33,283 nucleotides of DNA from Caulobacter sp. CCH9-E1 (GTDB taxonomy: Bacteria; Pseudomonadota; Alphaproteobacteria; Caulobacterales; Caulobacteraceae): the NCBI RefSeq assembly GCF_001556515.1, contig NZ_LSJA01000118.1:1-33283 (forward strand). Reading direction: 5' to 3'. The notes beneath the pieces are model-generated. The model had not been told where the DNA came from, did no database searches, and saw only the letters and a list, made by a program, of their open reading frames with translations. How positions within the stretch are numbered: position 1 is the first letter of the stretch; each line of letters opens with the position of its first letter. A program made the position numbers and the translations under genes. Of the stretch, positions 25,773 through 33,283 are shown one piece after another.

Positions 25773-25999
25773 TCTTCCTCGTAGCCGCCAAGCGGGCCGC
25801 TTTCGAAGGTCAGCAGGTCTCCGGGCTGGCACTGCAGCTCACGGCACAGGGCGTCCAAGGTCGAGAATCGCACCGCCCGCGCCTTGCCGGTCTTCAGGAT
25901 TGATAGATTGGCGATCGTCACGCCGACGCGGTCGGACAGTTCCGTCAGCGACATGCGGCGGTCCAGCAGTACGCGGTCAAGGTTCACGCGGACGGGCAT
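25769..25999 (-). CDS. XRE/YozG-type helix-turn-helix regulator
   Basis: Small Cro/CI-type DNA-binding protein, 76 aa, starting MPVRVNLDRVLLDRRMSLTE. The helix-turn-helix is MSLTELSDRVGVTIANLSIL, followed by KTGKARAVRFSTLDALCREL and CQPGDLLTFE, the pattern of YozG-like regulators that usually pair with a DUF2975 membrane protein. Here the DUF2975 gene is 17 nt upstream on the same strand, so the two are one unit. The stop codon TAG lies within CTAG at 25769-25772, which also contains the stop of the convergent HtrA-like gene. The partner controls and targets are unknown. Confidence 0.92.
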   Translation of the reverse strand: MPVRVNLDRVLLDRRMSLTELSDRVGVTIANLSILKTGKARAVRFSTLDALCRELQCQPGDLLTFESGPLGGYEED

Positions 26000-26016
26000 A
26001 GAGAAATCGCTCCGGT

Positions 26017-26550
26017 TCAGATCGTCAGTTCGGCTTCGCGACGAAGGCGCGCGCCTTCGCGGAACACCTCGGCCAGCACGAACACCACCAGCACCGAGAA
26101 CCAGGCGGTCAGGGTGAAGCTGTCGTCGATGACCTTGGTCTTGGGGGCCAGCCAGCGGGCCATGCCCGAAAAGACGTAGCGGCCGACCTCGAGCCCGGCG
26201 AGCACCAGGCCAATCAGGCGCAGACGCACGACATTGTCCGGGTGGAAGGGGTCGCCGGCGGTGAGGGTCGCGAATATCTTGCGCAGACGCTCGACGATCA
26301 CCATCCAGCCGCCCAGCAGCAGCGCCCACGCCGCCAAGGCGCCGGCGAACAGCGGGCCGTCACGACTGACGGCTTCGACCGCATCGCTGATCGGCAACAT
26401 CGAGGCCAGCAATTCGGGATTGAAGCTGAACAGCAGGGCGACCAGCGTGAACAGCGACAAAAGGCTGACGAAGATCCACAGCCCGACGTAGATCACGTCC
26501 AGGATGATCTTCAGGAAACTCGAAACGGAGCCTGGCCCCAAGGCGCGCAT
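26017..26550 (-). CDS. DUF2975 membrane protein
   Basis: Inner-membrane protein, 177 aa, of the DUF2975 (YoaS-like) family. Four hydrophobic segments are visible: VIYVGLWIFVSLLSLFTLVA, LFAGALAAWALLLGGWMVIV, LRLIGLVLAGLEVGRYVF and LTAWFSVLVVFVLAEVF. Between the second and third lies the family phrase DPFHPDNVVRLR. It is paired with the downstream XRE regulator, as in other bacteria. It may sequester or signal to that regulator from the membrane, but this is inference. The start ATG at 26520 (inside the frame) is an alternative to 26550; the longer form is kept because MRALGPGSVSSFLKIILDV gives a normal leading segment. Confidence 0.9.
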   Translation of the reverse strand: MRALGPGSVSSFLKIILDVIYVGLWIFVSLLSLFTLVALLFSFNPELLASMLPISDAVEAVSRDGPLFAGALAAWALLLGGWMVIVERLRKIFATLTAGDPFHPDNVVRLRLIGLVLAGLEVGRYVFSGMARWLAPKTKVIDDSFTLTAWFSVLVVFVLAEVFREGARLRREAELTI

Positions 26551-26631
26551 GGCTGCTCCCCAACAGCGACGCTGAACAGAACGCCCCGCTTCGCGAAAGA
26601 CGTCAAACGGCGACCCTCGCCGGACTTGGCC

Positions 26632-26748
26632 CTAGAGCGTTTGCGCCACGAACGCCACGGCCGAGACCGGCACGGCCACGATCAACGCGGCGGTGATGGC
26701 GGTCATGACGACCTTATCGGCGAGGCGGAACAGGCGGGCGGCGGACAT
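26632..26748 (-). CDS. 38-aa single-pass membrane peptide
   Basis: Micro-protein starting at ATG 26748 (MSAARLFRLADKVVMTAITA) with a GGAAAA purine stretch upstream, and continuing AALIVAVPVSAVAFVAQTL to the stop at 26632. About 22 hydrophobic residues follow a short basic N-terminus, so one inner-membrane helix is expected. It is 81 nt upstream of the DUF2975 gene on the same strand and may belong to the same operon. The longer open frame to 26841 begins with an unrelated hydrophilic part and has no ribosome binding site. No family is recognised. Confidence 0.5.
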   Translation of the reverse strand: MSAARLFRLADKVVMTAITAALIVAVPVSAVAFVAQTL

Positions 26749-26844
26749 CGGGTTTTCCGGTTCAAGAGACGTGGCGCGCGCCGGCGGTCGGGCGCTGTCC
26801 ACGATCAATAAATAAGAGCCGATTTCCGTCCCGCCAATCACGAT

Positions 26845-26859
26845 TATCGAAAAACGATA
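26845..26859. promoter_or_regulatory. Inverted repeat, candidate operator
   Basis: TATCG-AAAAA-CGATA, 5-bp arms with a 5-nt spacer, in an AT-rich island 97 nt upstream of the 38-aa peptide gene (minus strand). TATAGT, a possible -10, lies close by on the same strand. Because the group downstream ends in an XRE regulator, autoregulation through this dyad is possible; it is inferred only from position. Confidence 0.35.
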
Positions 26860-26913
26860 TTAAACTATAGTAATGTTGCGCCGAGGCGTGCTGGCGTGGC
26901 CCAACCGCCACAA

Positions 26914-27507
26914 TCACCCGGCGCTGGGGTCGCTGGCCACCATCGAGCCCCGCTTCGACACGAGCTCGAACCAAGCCGCGAGCGCCGGCCGTCCTTCGCG
27001 CCAGTCGACGACCTTTCGGGCGTCGAGATAGCCAAGCTGGGCCGCGACCGCGATCTCGCCAATGTCGAACCGATCGGCCGAAAGCCCCGCGCGCTCGAAC
27101 AGATCCAGCGCCGCCGCGATGGCCTTCAGCTGACGATCGAACACATCCTGCCGATGCTCGCCCTCGGGCCGCATGCGTTCGCGGACGACCAGCAGCGCCG
27201 CGTCTCCCATGCCGTCGGCGGCGGCCTCCAGCGTCAGGGCGCGGTGGCGGTCGGGCTGGCTCTCGGGGATCAGGCGGGGCTGGGCCAGCCCATCGAGATA
27301 GTCGCAGATCACGGCGGAGTCATAGACCGCCTCGCCATCGTCGGTGACCAGGGTCGGGACCTTGTTCAGCGGGTTCAGCACACGGACAGCCTCGTCCTGG
27401 TACGGGGCCGCCGGCTCCAGCCCGATGCGGTCGGCGAGGCCTTTTTCGAGGGCCAGGACACGAACCTTGCGCGCAAAAGGCGACAGGGCGGAGTAAAGGA
27501 GCCGCAT
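26914..27507 (-). CDS. Glutathione S-transferase family protein
   Basis: Soluble GST-fold protein, 197 aa, normal for the family. The N-terminal thioredoxin-like domain reads [20 protein letters not shown] (Ser in the SPF region as the likely glutathione-activating residue), then [20 protein letters not shown], where the cis-Pro after VP and the DS motif bind glutathione. The helical C-terminal domain follows ([20 protein letters not shown]). The substrate is not predictable. Its start codon is only 33 nt from that of the divergent rdgB, so each promoter must lie inside the other gene or overlap closely. Confidence 0.92.
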   Translation of the reverse strand: MRLLYSALSPFARKVRVLALEKGLADRIGLEPAAPYQDEAVRVLNPLNKVPTLVTDDGEAVYDSAVICDYLDGLAQPRLIPESQPDRHRALTLEAAADGMGDAALLVVRERMRPEGEHRQDVFDRQLKAIAAALDLFERAGLSADRFDIGEIAVAAQLGYLDARKVVDWREGRPALAAWFELVSKRGSMVASDPSAG

Positions 27508-27540
27508 CGAACTGATTTCCTTGGCTGTCCGGAGAGACAA

Positions 27541-28143
27541 ATGGCGCTGAAGCTTGAGATGGGAATGAAGCTTGTGGCCGCCACCCACAATCCTGGCAAG
27601 GTGCCGGAGATCATGGCCCTGCTGGACGGCCGCTTCGAGATCGTCACGGCGGGCCAGCTTGGCCTGCCGGAACCGGAAGAAACCGAGAGCACCTTCGTCG
27701 GCAACGCCCTGCTCAAGGCCCGTCATGCGGCCGACCGTTCTGGCCTGGTCGCCCTGGCCGATGACTCGGGCCTCTCGATCGCCGCGCTCGGCGGCTCGCC
27801 CGGCGTCTATTCGGCCCGATGGGCGGGTCCCGGCAAGGACTTCGCGGCGGCCATGCGCAAGGTCGAGGAGCGCCTCGAGGAGACGGGCTCGGATGATCGC
27901 TCGGCCTGGTTCACCTCGGCTCTGGCTGTGGCCTGGCCGAACGGTCCGGCGGTCGTCGTCGAGGGGCGCATCGACGGCGCCCTGACCTTCCCGCCGCGCG
28001 GCGACCGCGGCTTCGGCTACGATCCGATCTTTGTTCCAGAGGGTCACGAGACGACCTTCGGCGAGATGGAGCCCGCCGTGAAGGACGCTATGAGTCATCG
28101 CGCGCGCGCCTTCGCCAAGCTGAAGGCGGCGCTGTTTGAGTGA
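27541..28143 (+). CDS. rdgB: XTP/dITP diphosphatase (non-canonical purine NTP pyrophosphatase)
   Basis: RdgB/HAM1 hydrolase, 200 aa, removing dITP, dHAPTP and XTP from the nucleotide pool. Signatures: [67 protein letters not shown] and [14 protein letters not shown]. The ATG at 27541 has GGAG 6 nt upstream. An internal ATG at 27565 ([12 protein letters not shown]) matches the usual RdgB N-terminus better, so the first eight residues are uncertain. A longer open frame to 26896 is antisense to the GST gene and is rejected. The stop overlaps the hemW start by 8 nt. Confidence 0.96.
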   Translation: MALKLEMGMKLVAATHNPGKVPEIMALLDGRFEIVTAGQLGLPEPEETESTFVGNALLKARHAADRSGLVALADDSGLSIAALGGSPGVYSARWAGPGKDFAAAMRKVEERLEETGSDDRSAWFTSALAVAWPNGPAVVVEGRIDGALTFPPRGDRGFGYDPIFVPEGHETTFGEMEPAVKDAMSHRARAFAKLKAALFE

Positions 28144-29284
28144 CCGGACGGAACTGGGCGTCTACGTCCACTGGCCCTACTGCGCGCGCATCTGCCCCTA
28201 TTGCGACTTCAACGTCGTCCGCGACCGGGGAAGGACCGAAGAGCAGGCGGCCCTGGCTGACGCCATCGTCGCGGACCTCGAGGCCCAGCGCGCCCTGACT
28301 GGCGAACGGACCCTGCTGTCGATCTTCTTCGGCGGGGGCACGCCCTCGCTGATGGATCCGACGCAGGTGGCCAGGGTGATCGAGACGGCGAAACGCCTGT
28401 GGTCGCCGGCGGACGATCTGGAGATCAGTCTGGAGGCCAATCCAACGGACGCGGAGACCGATCGCTTCGCCGCCCTGGCCGACGCGGGCGTTCAGCGGCT
28501 GTCGCTCGGCGTCCAGGCGCTTGACGACAGCGCCCTGAAGACGCTGGGCCGCAACCACGACGCCGACGCCGCGCGGCGAGCCATGGCCGCGGCGCGGCGA
28601 GCCTTTCCACGCCTCTCGATCGACCTGATCTATGCACGCCCCGGCCAGTCCGACGCCGCCTGGCGGGCCGAGCTGGCGGAGGCCCTGGCGGCGGAGCCGG
28701 AACACGTATCGCCCTACCAACTGACCATCGAGGCTGGCACGGCCTTCGATCGGGCCGTGGGCCGGGGAACCCTGAAGGTCCCGGACGAAGACCTCGCCGC
28801 CACGCTCTTCGAAACGACGCAAGAAGTCCTGGAGGCCGCGGGCTTCGACGCTTACGAGGTGTCAAATCACGCGCGTGGCGAGGCGGCGCGTTCGCGGCAT
28901 AACCTCGTCTACTGGCGGGGCGTCGACTATGTCGGCGTCGGCCCCGGCGCGCATGGACGTCTCGCCCTGCCCGACGGACGCGCGGCGACCACCGCGCATC
29001 GCGCGATCGCCGACTATATCGCCGCCGTCCAGCGGACCGGAACAGGCTTCACACAGGAGACCCTGACGCCAGAAGAAGCGGCGGAGGAGCGGCTGGTGCT
29101 GGGCCTGCGAATCGACGCGGGGGTCTCGTTCGACGAAATGAAGCCTTTAGGGCTGACGCCTAAACTGACCAAGGTGCGTGATCTGGTTGAGACTGGACTG
29201 CTGGTCGACGACCCCAATCGTTTGCGCGCGACACGGACGGGTCGTCTTGTCCTGGATCGGCTGACAGGCTTGCTCGCGACCTGA
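28136..29284 (+). CDS. hemW: Radical SAM heme chaperone HemW-type protein
   Basis: Radical SAM protein, 382 aa, long annotated as oxygen-independent coproporphyrinogen III oxidase-like. It begins [20 protein letters not shown], with CxxxCxxC for the 4Fe-4S cluster. Further motifs are [42 protein letters not shown] and the C-terminal region [20 protein letters not shown], as in HemW. It lacks the extra Cys of true HemN just after the radical motif. The start is a TTG at 28136, overlapping the rdgB stop; no ATG or GTG upstream of the Cys motif is in frame. It inserts or transports heme rather than synthesising it, based on the family. Confidence 0.95.
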   Translation: MSDRTELGVYVHWPYCARICPYCDFNVVRDRGRTEEQAALADAIVADLEAQRALTGERTLLSIFFGGGTPSLMDPTQVARVIETAKRLWSPADDLEISLEANPTDAETDRFAALADAGVQRLSLGVQALDDSALKTLGRNHDADAARRAMAAARRAFPRLSIDLIYARPGQSDAAWRAELAEALAAEPEHVSPYQLTIEAGTAFDRAVGRGTLKVPDEDLAATLFETTQEVLEAAGFDAYEVSNHARGEAARSRHNLVYWRGVDYVGVGPGAHGRLALPDGRAATTAHRAIADYIAAVQRTGTGFTQETLTPEEAAEERLVLGLRIDAGVSFDEMKPLGLTPKLTKVRDLVETGLLVDDPNRLRATRTGRLVLDRLTGLLAT

Positions 29285-29362
29285 TATGAGTATGGCCCGC
29301 GAAGGTTTAGCGTGGGCGAGTGCTACCAACTAAGATTGAGCGACATCTGAAGGACGCCTGAT

Positions 29363-30235
29363 TTGAGCCGTCAGCCTCCCCCGCCCGCCCTGTCGGACGC
29401 GCCGCTCGCGCCGGGGCTCTATTTGGTGGCGACGCCGATCGGCAACCTGCGCGACATCACCCTGCGGGCCCTGGACGTGCTGGCGGGCTGCGATGTGCTG
29501 CTGGCCGAGGACACCCGGGTCACCGGAAAGTTGTTGTCCGCCTACGGAATCCGGACGCGGCTGGAGCGCCATGACGAACATGTCGCCGAGCGGGCCATTC
29601 CTGGGATCCTCGAACGCCTCGAAGCGGGTGAGCGCGTCGCGCTGGTCTCCGACGCCGGAACGCCGATGGTGTCGGATCCTGGCTATCGCCTGGCCAGGGA
29701 GGCGATCGCGGCCGGCCATCCGGTGATCCCGATCCCCGGCGCGTCGGCGGCCCTCGCGGCCCTGACGCTGGCCGGCCTGCCGACGGACCGCTTCCTGTTC
29801 GCCGGCTTTCCGCCGCCCAAGAGCGCCGCGCGCCGCACCTTCCTTGAAGAGTTCGCCAATGTCCGCGCGACGCTGATCTTCTACGAAGGCGCGTCCCGGG
29901 TCGCCGACTGTCTCGCCGACATGGCGGCCGTATTCGGCCCAAGGCCAGCGGCGGTTTGTCGGGAGCTTACCAAGCTCTACGAAACCTGCGTGCGCGGAAG
30001 CCTCGCGGAACTCGCCGCCGATACCAGGTTCGAGGCGCCCAAGGGCGAGATCGTCATCCTGGTCGGCCCCGGGACCGAGAAGGCCGCCAGCGCGGATGAC
30101 GTCGACGCCGCCCTGCGAGAGGCGCTCTCCAGGCTTCCGCTCGGCGAGGCGGCCTCCGAGGTCGCCAAGGCCTTCGGCCTGTCGCGCAAGGACCTCTATC
30201 GCCAGGCGCTCGCCCTCAAGGAGGCGGCGGGATGA
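29363..30235 (+). CDS. rsmI: 16S rRNA 2'-O-ribose C1402 methyltransferase
   Basis: Tetrapyrrole-methylase fold SAM methyltransferase, 290 aa, acting on C1402 of 16S rRNA. The characteristic phrases are APGLYLVATPIGNLRDITLR, DVLLAEDTRVTGKLL, RVALVSDAGTPMVSDPGYRL, VIPIPGASAALAALTLAGLP and FLFAGFPPPKSAARR. The start is TTG 29363 with AAGGA 8 nt upstream. The stop shares ATGA with the following yraN-type gene. The variable C-terminus (PLGEAASEVAKAFGLSRKDL) is the normal tail. Confidence 0.96.
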   Translation: MSRQPPPPALSDAPLAPGLYLVATPIGNLRDITLRALDVLAGCDVLLAEDTRVTGKLLSAYGIRTRLERHDEHVAERAIPGILERLEAGERVALVSDAGTPMVSDPGYRLAREAIAAGHPVIPIPGASAALAALTLAGLPTDRFLFAGFPPPKSAARRTFLEEFANVRATLIFYEGASRVADCLADMAAVFGPRPAAVCRELTKLYETCVRGSLAELAADTRFEAPKGEIVILVGPGTEKAASADDVDAALREALSRLPLGEAASEVAKAFGLSRKDLYRQALALKEAAG

Positions 30236-30630
30236 CGGCCAGCGCGCGGCAGGTTCGGGGCGCGGCGGCGCGCAAGCTCGGCCGGCGCGCGGAGGTTCTG
30301 GCCGCGCTGTGGCTGATGGCCAAGGGCTATCGGATCCTGGGCTTCCGCCTGGCGACGCCTCTGGGCGAAATCGACCTTCTGGCGCAACGCGGCGGCGTCC
30401 TGGCCGTTGTGGAGGTCAAGCAACGGGCCACCATCGAGGACGCCCTGGACGCCGTGACGCCCACCCAGCGCGATCGCCTACGCCGCGCCGCCGCTCATCT
30501 GACCGCGCACCGGGCCGGCCTGCGCGCGCTTGAAACACGTCTTGACTTGATCGCCTTGTCGCCCGGCCGAGCGCCGCGTCATCTGGCAGACGCGTGGGGC
30601 GCGGAGCTATCCCAAGGCGGCTTCCTATGA
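30232..30630 (+). CDS. YraN/UPF0102 family endonuclease-like protein
   Basis: Small predicted nuclease-fold protein, 132 aa. Motifs RRAEVLAALWLMAKGYRILG and TPLGEIDLLAQRGGVLAVVE followed by VKQR give the restriction-endonuclease-like pattern (E...D...ExK) of the UPF0102 group; the catalytic D and E-V-K are present. Its molecular function is not established. It overlaps rsmI upstream and the SirB1-like gene downstream by ATGA, so all three are co-translated; rsmI-yraN adjacency is widely conserved. Confidence 0.92.
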   Translation: MTASARQVRGAAARKLGRRAEVLAALWLMAKGYRILGFRLATPLGEIDLLAQRGGVLAVVEVKQRATIEDALDAVTPTQRDRLRRAAAHLTAHRAGLRALETRLDLIALSPGRAPRHLADAWGAELSQGGFL

Positions 30631-31442
30631 CGCGCGAAGAGGCCGAGGACATCCTCACCCGCGCCGGCCAAGGCCCCGACGAGGGCTTTCCGCTGTTTGA
30701 GGCGGCTCTGGCCTGCGCCGCGCACGACGATCCCAGCCGCGACACCGCTCCGGCCGAAGCCCTGGCCGCCGAGGCGATCGAACGCCTGCGCCGCCGCCTG
30801 GAAACGGAGTCGCCAGAGGAGGCGATCGCCGAGGCGCTGGCGGGCGACCTGCGCCTGACCGGCGATGTGCTGACCTACGATCACCCGGACAACGCGGACG
30901 TGATCGCCATCGCCCACCGGCGCAAGGGACTGCCCGTGGCGCTAGGGGTATTCTACCTGCACGCGGCTCACGCCGTCGGACTGGAGGTTCACGGCGTCGA
31001 CTTCCCCGGTCACTTCCTGCTGCGGATTGAGACCGACGAAGGGCCTTTGGCGCTGGACCCGTTCAGCGAAGGCCGCGTGGTCCTGCCGTCGGAACTCTCC
31101 CGGCGCGCGCTTCGCACCGGCCTGATGCCGGACGTCGCCGCGCGGCTCGAGTTGCTGATGGCCCCGATCTCGGATCGCGCCGTGCTGATCCGCCTGCAGA
31201 ACAACATCTTCGCTCGCGCCCAGCAGGCCAAGGACTGGGTTCGCGCTGAACGCTCGGCCCTGCGTCGCGCCTTGCTCAATCCCAACGACCACCGCCCTTG
31301 GCTGGACGTCGCGGCCGCTCGCGAGGGCCAAGGCGCTCTGGCCGGCGCGCTTCAGGCCTTATCCCGCGCGCAGGTTCTCGATGGCGGCGCGGCGATGGCG
31401 GCCCGGGCGGCGCGCGAGCGGATGCGGTTGCGCCTCAACTGA
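30627..31442 (+). CDS. SirB1 family (transglutaminase-like core) protein
   Basis: 271-aa protein of the SirB1/Transglut_core2 family. The N-terminal region includes EAIAEALAGDLRLTGDVLTY and a later DVIAIAHRRKGLPVALGVFY, then AVGLEVHGVDFPGHFLLRIE and GPLALDPFSEGRVV, the conserved core. The C-terminus is TPR-like (NNIFARAQQAKDWVRAERSA, HRPWLDVAAAREGQG). The classic Cys position is not obvious (GLPVALGVFYL holds none), which is common in SirB1 proteins and suggests a non-enzymatic role. The ATG at 30627 overlaps the preceding stop (ATGA); a longer in-frame start at 30594 is inside the yraN-type gene. Confidence 0.88.
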   Translation: MTREEAEDILTRAGQGPDEGFPLFEAALACAAHDDPSRDTAPAEALAAEAIERLRRRLETESPEEAIAEALAGDLRLTGDVLTYDHPDNADVIAIAHRRKGLPVALGVFYLHAAHAVGLEVHGVDFPGHFLLRIETDEGPLALDPFSEGRVVLPSELSRRALRTGLMPDVAARLELLMAPISDRAVLIRLQNNIFARAQQAKDWVRAERSALRRALLNPNDHRPWLDVAAAREGQGALAGALQALSRAQVLDGGAAMAARAARERMRLRLN

Positions 31443-31532
31443 CGCCTTGTAGGTTTCCGAAGTTGGAGCCTGGCCCAAGAACGCCTAACTAAGCCGTCGC
31501 GCCCAGTCGCCGGAAGAACCCCAGGAGCCCCC

Positions 31533-32486
31533 ATGTCGCTGCGAGTCGCCGTCCAGATGGACCCCGTCCTCGGGATCAACATCGACACCGACACGACCTT
31601 CCTGATGATGATGGAGGCTCAGAACCGGGGGCACCGGCTGTGGTTCTATACCCCGGACAAGCTGTCGCTGGAGGACGGCCGGGTCTTCGCCCGCGCCCAG
31701 CCCCTGGAGGTCTTCGCGGAAAAGGGCGCCCACGCCAAGCTGGGCGAGCCCATCCTGCTCGACATGAAGGACGACGTCGACGTGGTGCTGATGCGCCAGG
31801 ACCCGCCGTTCGACATGGCCTACATCACCGCGACCCACTTCCTGGAGAAGGTCCATCCCGACACCCTGGTCGTGAACAATCCCGCCGAGGTGCGCAACGC
31901 GCCCGAGAAGCTGTTCGTCACCGATTTTCCGGGGGTGCAACCGCCCACCCTGATCACCAGCGATCACGACGCCATCTACGACTTCCGGGCTCGCCACGGC
32001 GACATCGTGCTGAAGCCCCTGTACGGCGGCGGCGGTTCCGGGGTGGCGCGTCTTCTGAAAGACGACCCGAACCTCGATGCGCTGCTCGAACTGCACGCCA
32101 TGATCGGCCGCGAGCAGGTCATCGCCCAGAAGTTCGTGCCGGCCGTCAGCAAGGGCGATAAACGCGTCCTACTGGTCGACGGCGAACCCGTCGGCGCGAT
32201 CAACCGCGTGCCGGCGGACGGTCAGGTGCGCTCCAACCTGCGTGTCGGCGGTCGCGCGGAAGCAGTCGAATTGACGCCTCGCGACATCGAACTCTGCAAG
32301 ATCATCGGCCCCGAGCTAAAGCGCCGTGGACTGATCTTTGTCGGCATCGACGTCATTGGCGAGTACCTGACGGAAATCAACGTAACGTCGCCCACCGGCG
32401 CCCAACAGCTGTTGCGCTTCAGCGGCGTCAACGCCGCCGCTGTACTTTGGGATCGCATCGAGGACATTCGCCGAGTCCGTGGGTAA
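31533..32486 (+). CDS. gshB: Glutathione synthetase
   Basis: ATP-grasp ligase joining gamma-glutamylcysteine and glycine, 317 aa, the family size. Features: [20 protein letters not shown] (N-terminal domain), [60 protein letters not shown] (ATP-grasp glycine-rich loop), and [20 protein letters not shown]. The last matches the metal and glutathione-binding end. The start ATG is preceded by AGGAG about 9 nt upstream, and it is 90 nt past the SirB1-like gene. Cytoplasmic. It supplies glutathione for the GST encoded nearby, among other enzymes. Confidence 0.97.
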   Translation: MSLRVAVQMDPVLGINIDTDTTFLMMMEAQNRGHRLWFYTPDKLSLEDGRVFARAQPLEVFAEKGAHAKLGEPILLDMKDDVDVVLMRQDPPFDMAYITATHFLEKVHPDTLVVNNPAEVRNAPEKLFVTDFPGVQPPTLITSDHDAIYDFRARHGDIVLKPLYGGGGSGVARLLKDDPNLDALLELHAMIGREQVIAQKFVPAVSKGDKRVLLVDGEPVGAINRVPADGQVRSNLRVGGRAEAVELTPRDIELCKIIGPELKRRGLIFVGIDVIGEYLTEINVTSPTGAQQLLRFSGVNAAAVLWDRIEDIRRVRG

Positions 32487-32561
32487 CTTTTCCCAACTCT
32501 CGGATTTTCCCGAAACGTTCGTTTTTCGTTCTTGCTCCTTCCCGCAAGCTATGCTGCAAGT

Positions 32562-32570
32562 TGTGGATAA
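32562..32570 (-). promoter_or_regulatory. Perfect DnaA-box-like 9-mer
   Basis: TGTGGATAA on the plus strand is the exact complement of the DnaA box TTATCCACA. It lies in the 108-bp interval between gshB and comM, 24 nt before the comM ATG. A single box may be chance, but DnaA is also a transcription factor in Caulobacter. Confidence 0.4.
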
Positions 32571-32594
32571 ATTGATCATCCGCAAGGCAGGGGC

Positions 32595-33230
32595 ATGGCG
32601 GCCAGAGTCGTCACGGTGGCGTTCGAGGGGGTGGAGGCGCGAAGGGTCGACGTCGAGGTCCAGCTGACGACTGGACAGCACGCTTTCGTCGTCGTTGGCC
32701 TCGCCGACAAGGCCGTGGCCGAGAGCCGTGAGCGGGTAAGAGGCGCCTTCGCGGGCCTTGGCCTTTCGCTGCCCGGCAAGCGCATCGTCGCCAATCTCGC
32801 GCCGGCGGACATGCCTAAAGAGGGCACTCATTTCGATCTCCCGATCGCCCTGGCGGTGATGGCGGCGCTTGGCGTCATTCCGCTGGACGCCCTGGATGGA
32901 TGGGCGGCGATGGGAGAACTGTCGCTGGATGGCCGCATCGTCCCGGCCGCTGGCGCGCTTCCCGCCGCCATGGCGGCCGGAGCCATGGACCTTGGCCTGA
33001 TCTGTCCGGAGGCGTCCGGGCCTGAAGCCGCCTGGGCCGGCGGAACCCGGATCCTGGCGCCCCACTCCCTGGTGTCGCTGATCAATCACTTCCGGGGCAG
33101 CCAGGTCCTATCAGCGCCGACGCCCGGTCCTATCGTCGAGGGCGAACGGCCCAAGGACCTCCGCGACGTGAAGGGTCAGGAGCACGCCAAGCGCGCCTTG
33201 GAGATCGCCGCGGCCGGCGGCCACAACCTG
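32595..33230 (+). pseudogene. comM: ComM/YifB family Mg-chelatase-like AAA protein, interrupted
   Basis: The N-terminal part of ComM is plain: MAARVVTVAFEGVEARRVDV, then TTGQHAFVVVGLADKAVAES, SLPGKRIVANLAPADMPKEG, THFDLPIALAVMAALGVIPL, GELSLDGRIVPAAGALPAAM, and DVKGQEHAKRALEIAAAGGH. In intact ComM the next residues are NLL-type followed by the Walker A loop GPPGSGKS. Here the frame turns to CTSSEVLRQPG at 33231, with no Walker A. About 210 of roughly 510 residues remain. The ATG at 32595 has AGGGG just upstream. ComM is a branch-migration helicase used in natural transformation, so loss of the AAA core would abolish it. The 3' part, if present, lies beyond the window. Confidence 0.72.
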
Positions 33231-33283
33231 TGTACGTCGTCAGAAGTTTTGAGACAGCCGGGCTGCGGATTTAGCGGAGGGTT
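33231..33283. mobile_element. Probable insertion-sequence end inside comM
   Basis: Homology to ComM stops at the base before TGTACGTCGTCAGAAGTTTT (33231 onward), which begins with TG like many IS termini. The rest, to the window edge, fits no part of ComM. Only 53 bp are visible, so the family, length and target duplication cannot be given. A rearrangement or assembly join is an alternative. Confidence 0.55.

Noticed and set aside
26896..27540. Upstream extension of rdgB by about 215 residues
   Set aside because: The extension is antisense to the GST gene and does not resemble RdgB. A ribosome binding site at 27531 supports the start at 27541.

Overview
The window looks like chromosome of a Caulobacter species close to C. 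crescentus/C. vibrioides or C. segnis. The basis is family recognition: high G+C, alphaproteobacterial housekeeping genes (dnaN, recF-gyrB, hrcA-grpE, rph, rdgB-hemW, rsmI, gshB), a capsule/exopolysaccharide export block beside an HvyA-type transglutaminase homologue, CtrA-like half-site pairs and CcrM-type GANTC sites. I see no tRNA, rRNA, CRISPR array or chromosomal origin.

Layout. (1) 1-2690 is an accessory segment. A 38-aa membrane peptide gene and an unrecognised 156-aa gene point left. Divergent from them are a 160-aa protein with a recombinase-like C-terminal helical motif and a small resolvase-type serine recombinase, whose catalytic serine is only included if translation starts at a CTG codon. 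The flanks carry a 26-bp dyad and a short direct repeat. About 480 bp gene-free follows. (2) 2632-11845 is a polysaccharide locus. It holds a short Wza/GumB-type export lipoprotein-like protein, a PPP-type phosphatase, the hvyA-like gene (the only one on + here, with CtrA-like boxes), a 50-aa membrane peptide, a Wzy/WaaL-type polymerase/ligase, a BY-tyrosine kinase fused to a Wzz chain-length domain with nine tyrosines in its tail, an outer-membrane beta-barrel protein and an Ala/Thr-rich secreted protein. (3) 12204-14757 holds a soluble MCP-like sensor, a minus-strand terminator, a tight cluster of GANTC sites, and a decayed fragment of a large ATPase/STAND-type protein between 17-bp perfect inverted repeats. 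(4) 14758-23873 reads leftward: hrcA-grpE, dnaN, an S9 peptidase, a VOC protein, and recF-gyrB with overlapping stop and start codons. (5) 24014-32486 is mostly rightward: rph, a degenerate HtrA-PDZ protein, then a leftward group (GST, 38-aa membrane peptide, DUF2975, XRE regulator), then rdgB-hemW, rsmI-yraN-sirB1-like (each pair with an ATGA overlap) and gshB. (6) 32595-33283: comM is interrupted just before its Walker A motif by what looks like an insertion-sequence end that runs off the window.

Functionally, region 2 fits assembly, polymerisation, length control and export of a surface polysaccharide, with HvyA as a candidate cell-cycle-gated inhibitor. Sugar synthesis, glycosyltransferases and a flippase must be elsewhere. 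Regions 4 and 5 are DNA replication, chaperone control, RNA processing, nucleotide sanitation and redox housekeeping. The points most worth checking are the CTG-started recombinase module, the repeat-bounded decayed gene behind gyrB, the dead HtrA-like protein with a possible hairpin over its ribosome binding site, the disrupted comM, and three unlisted membrane micro-proteins.
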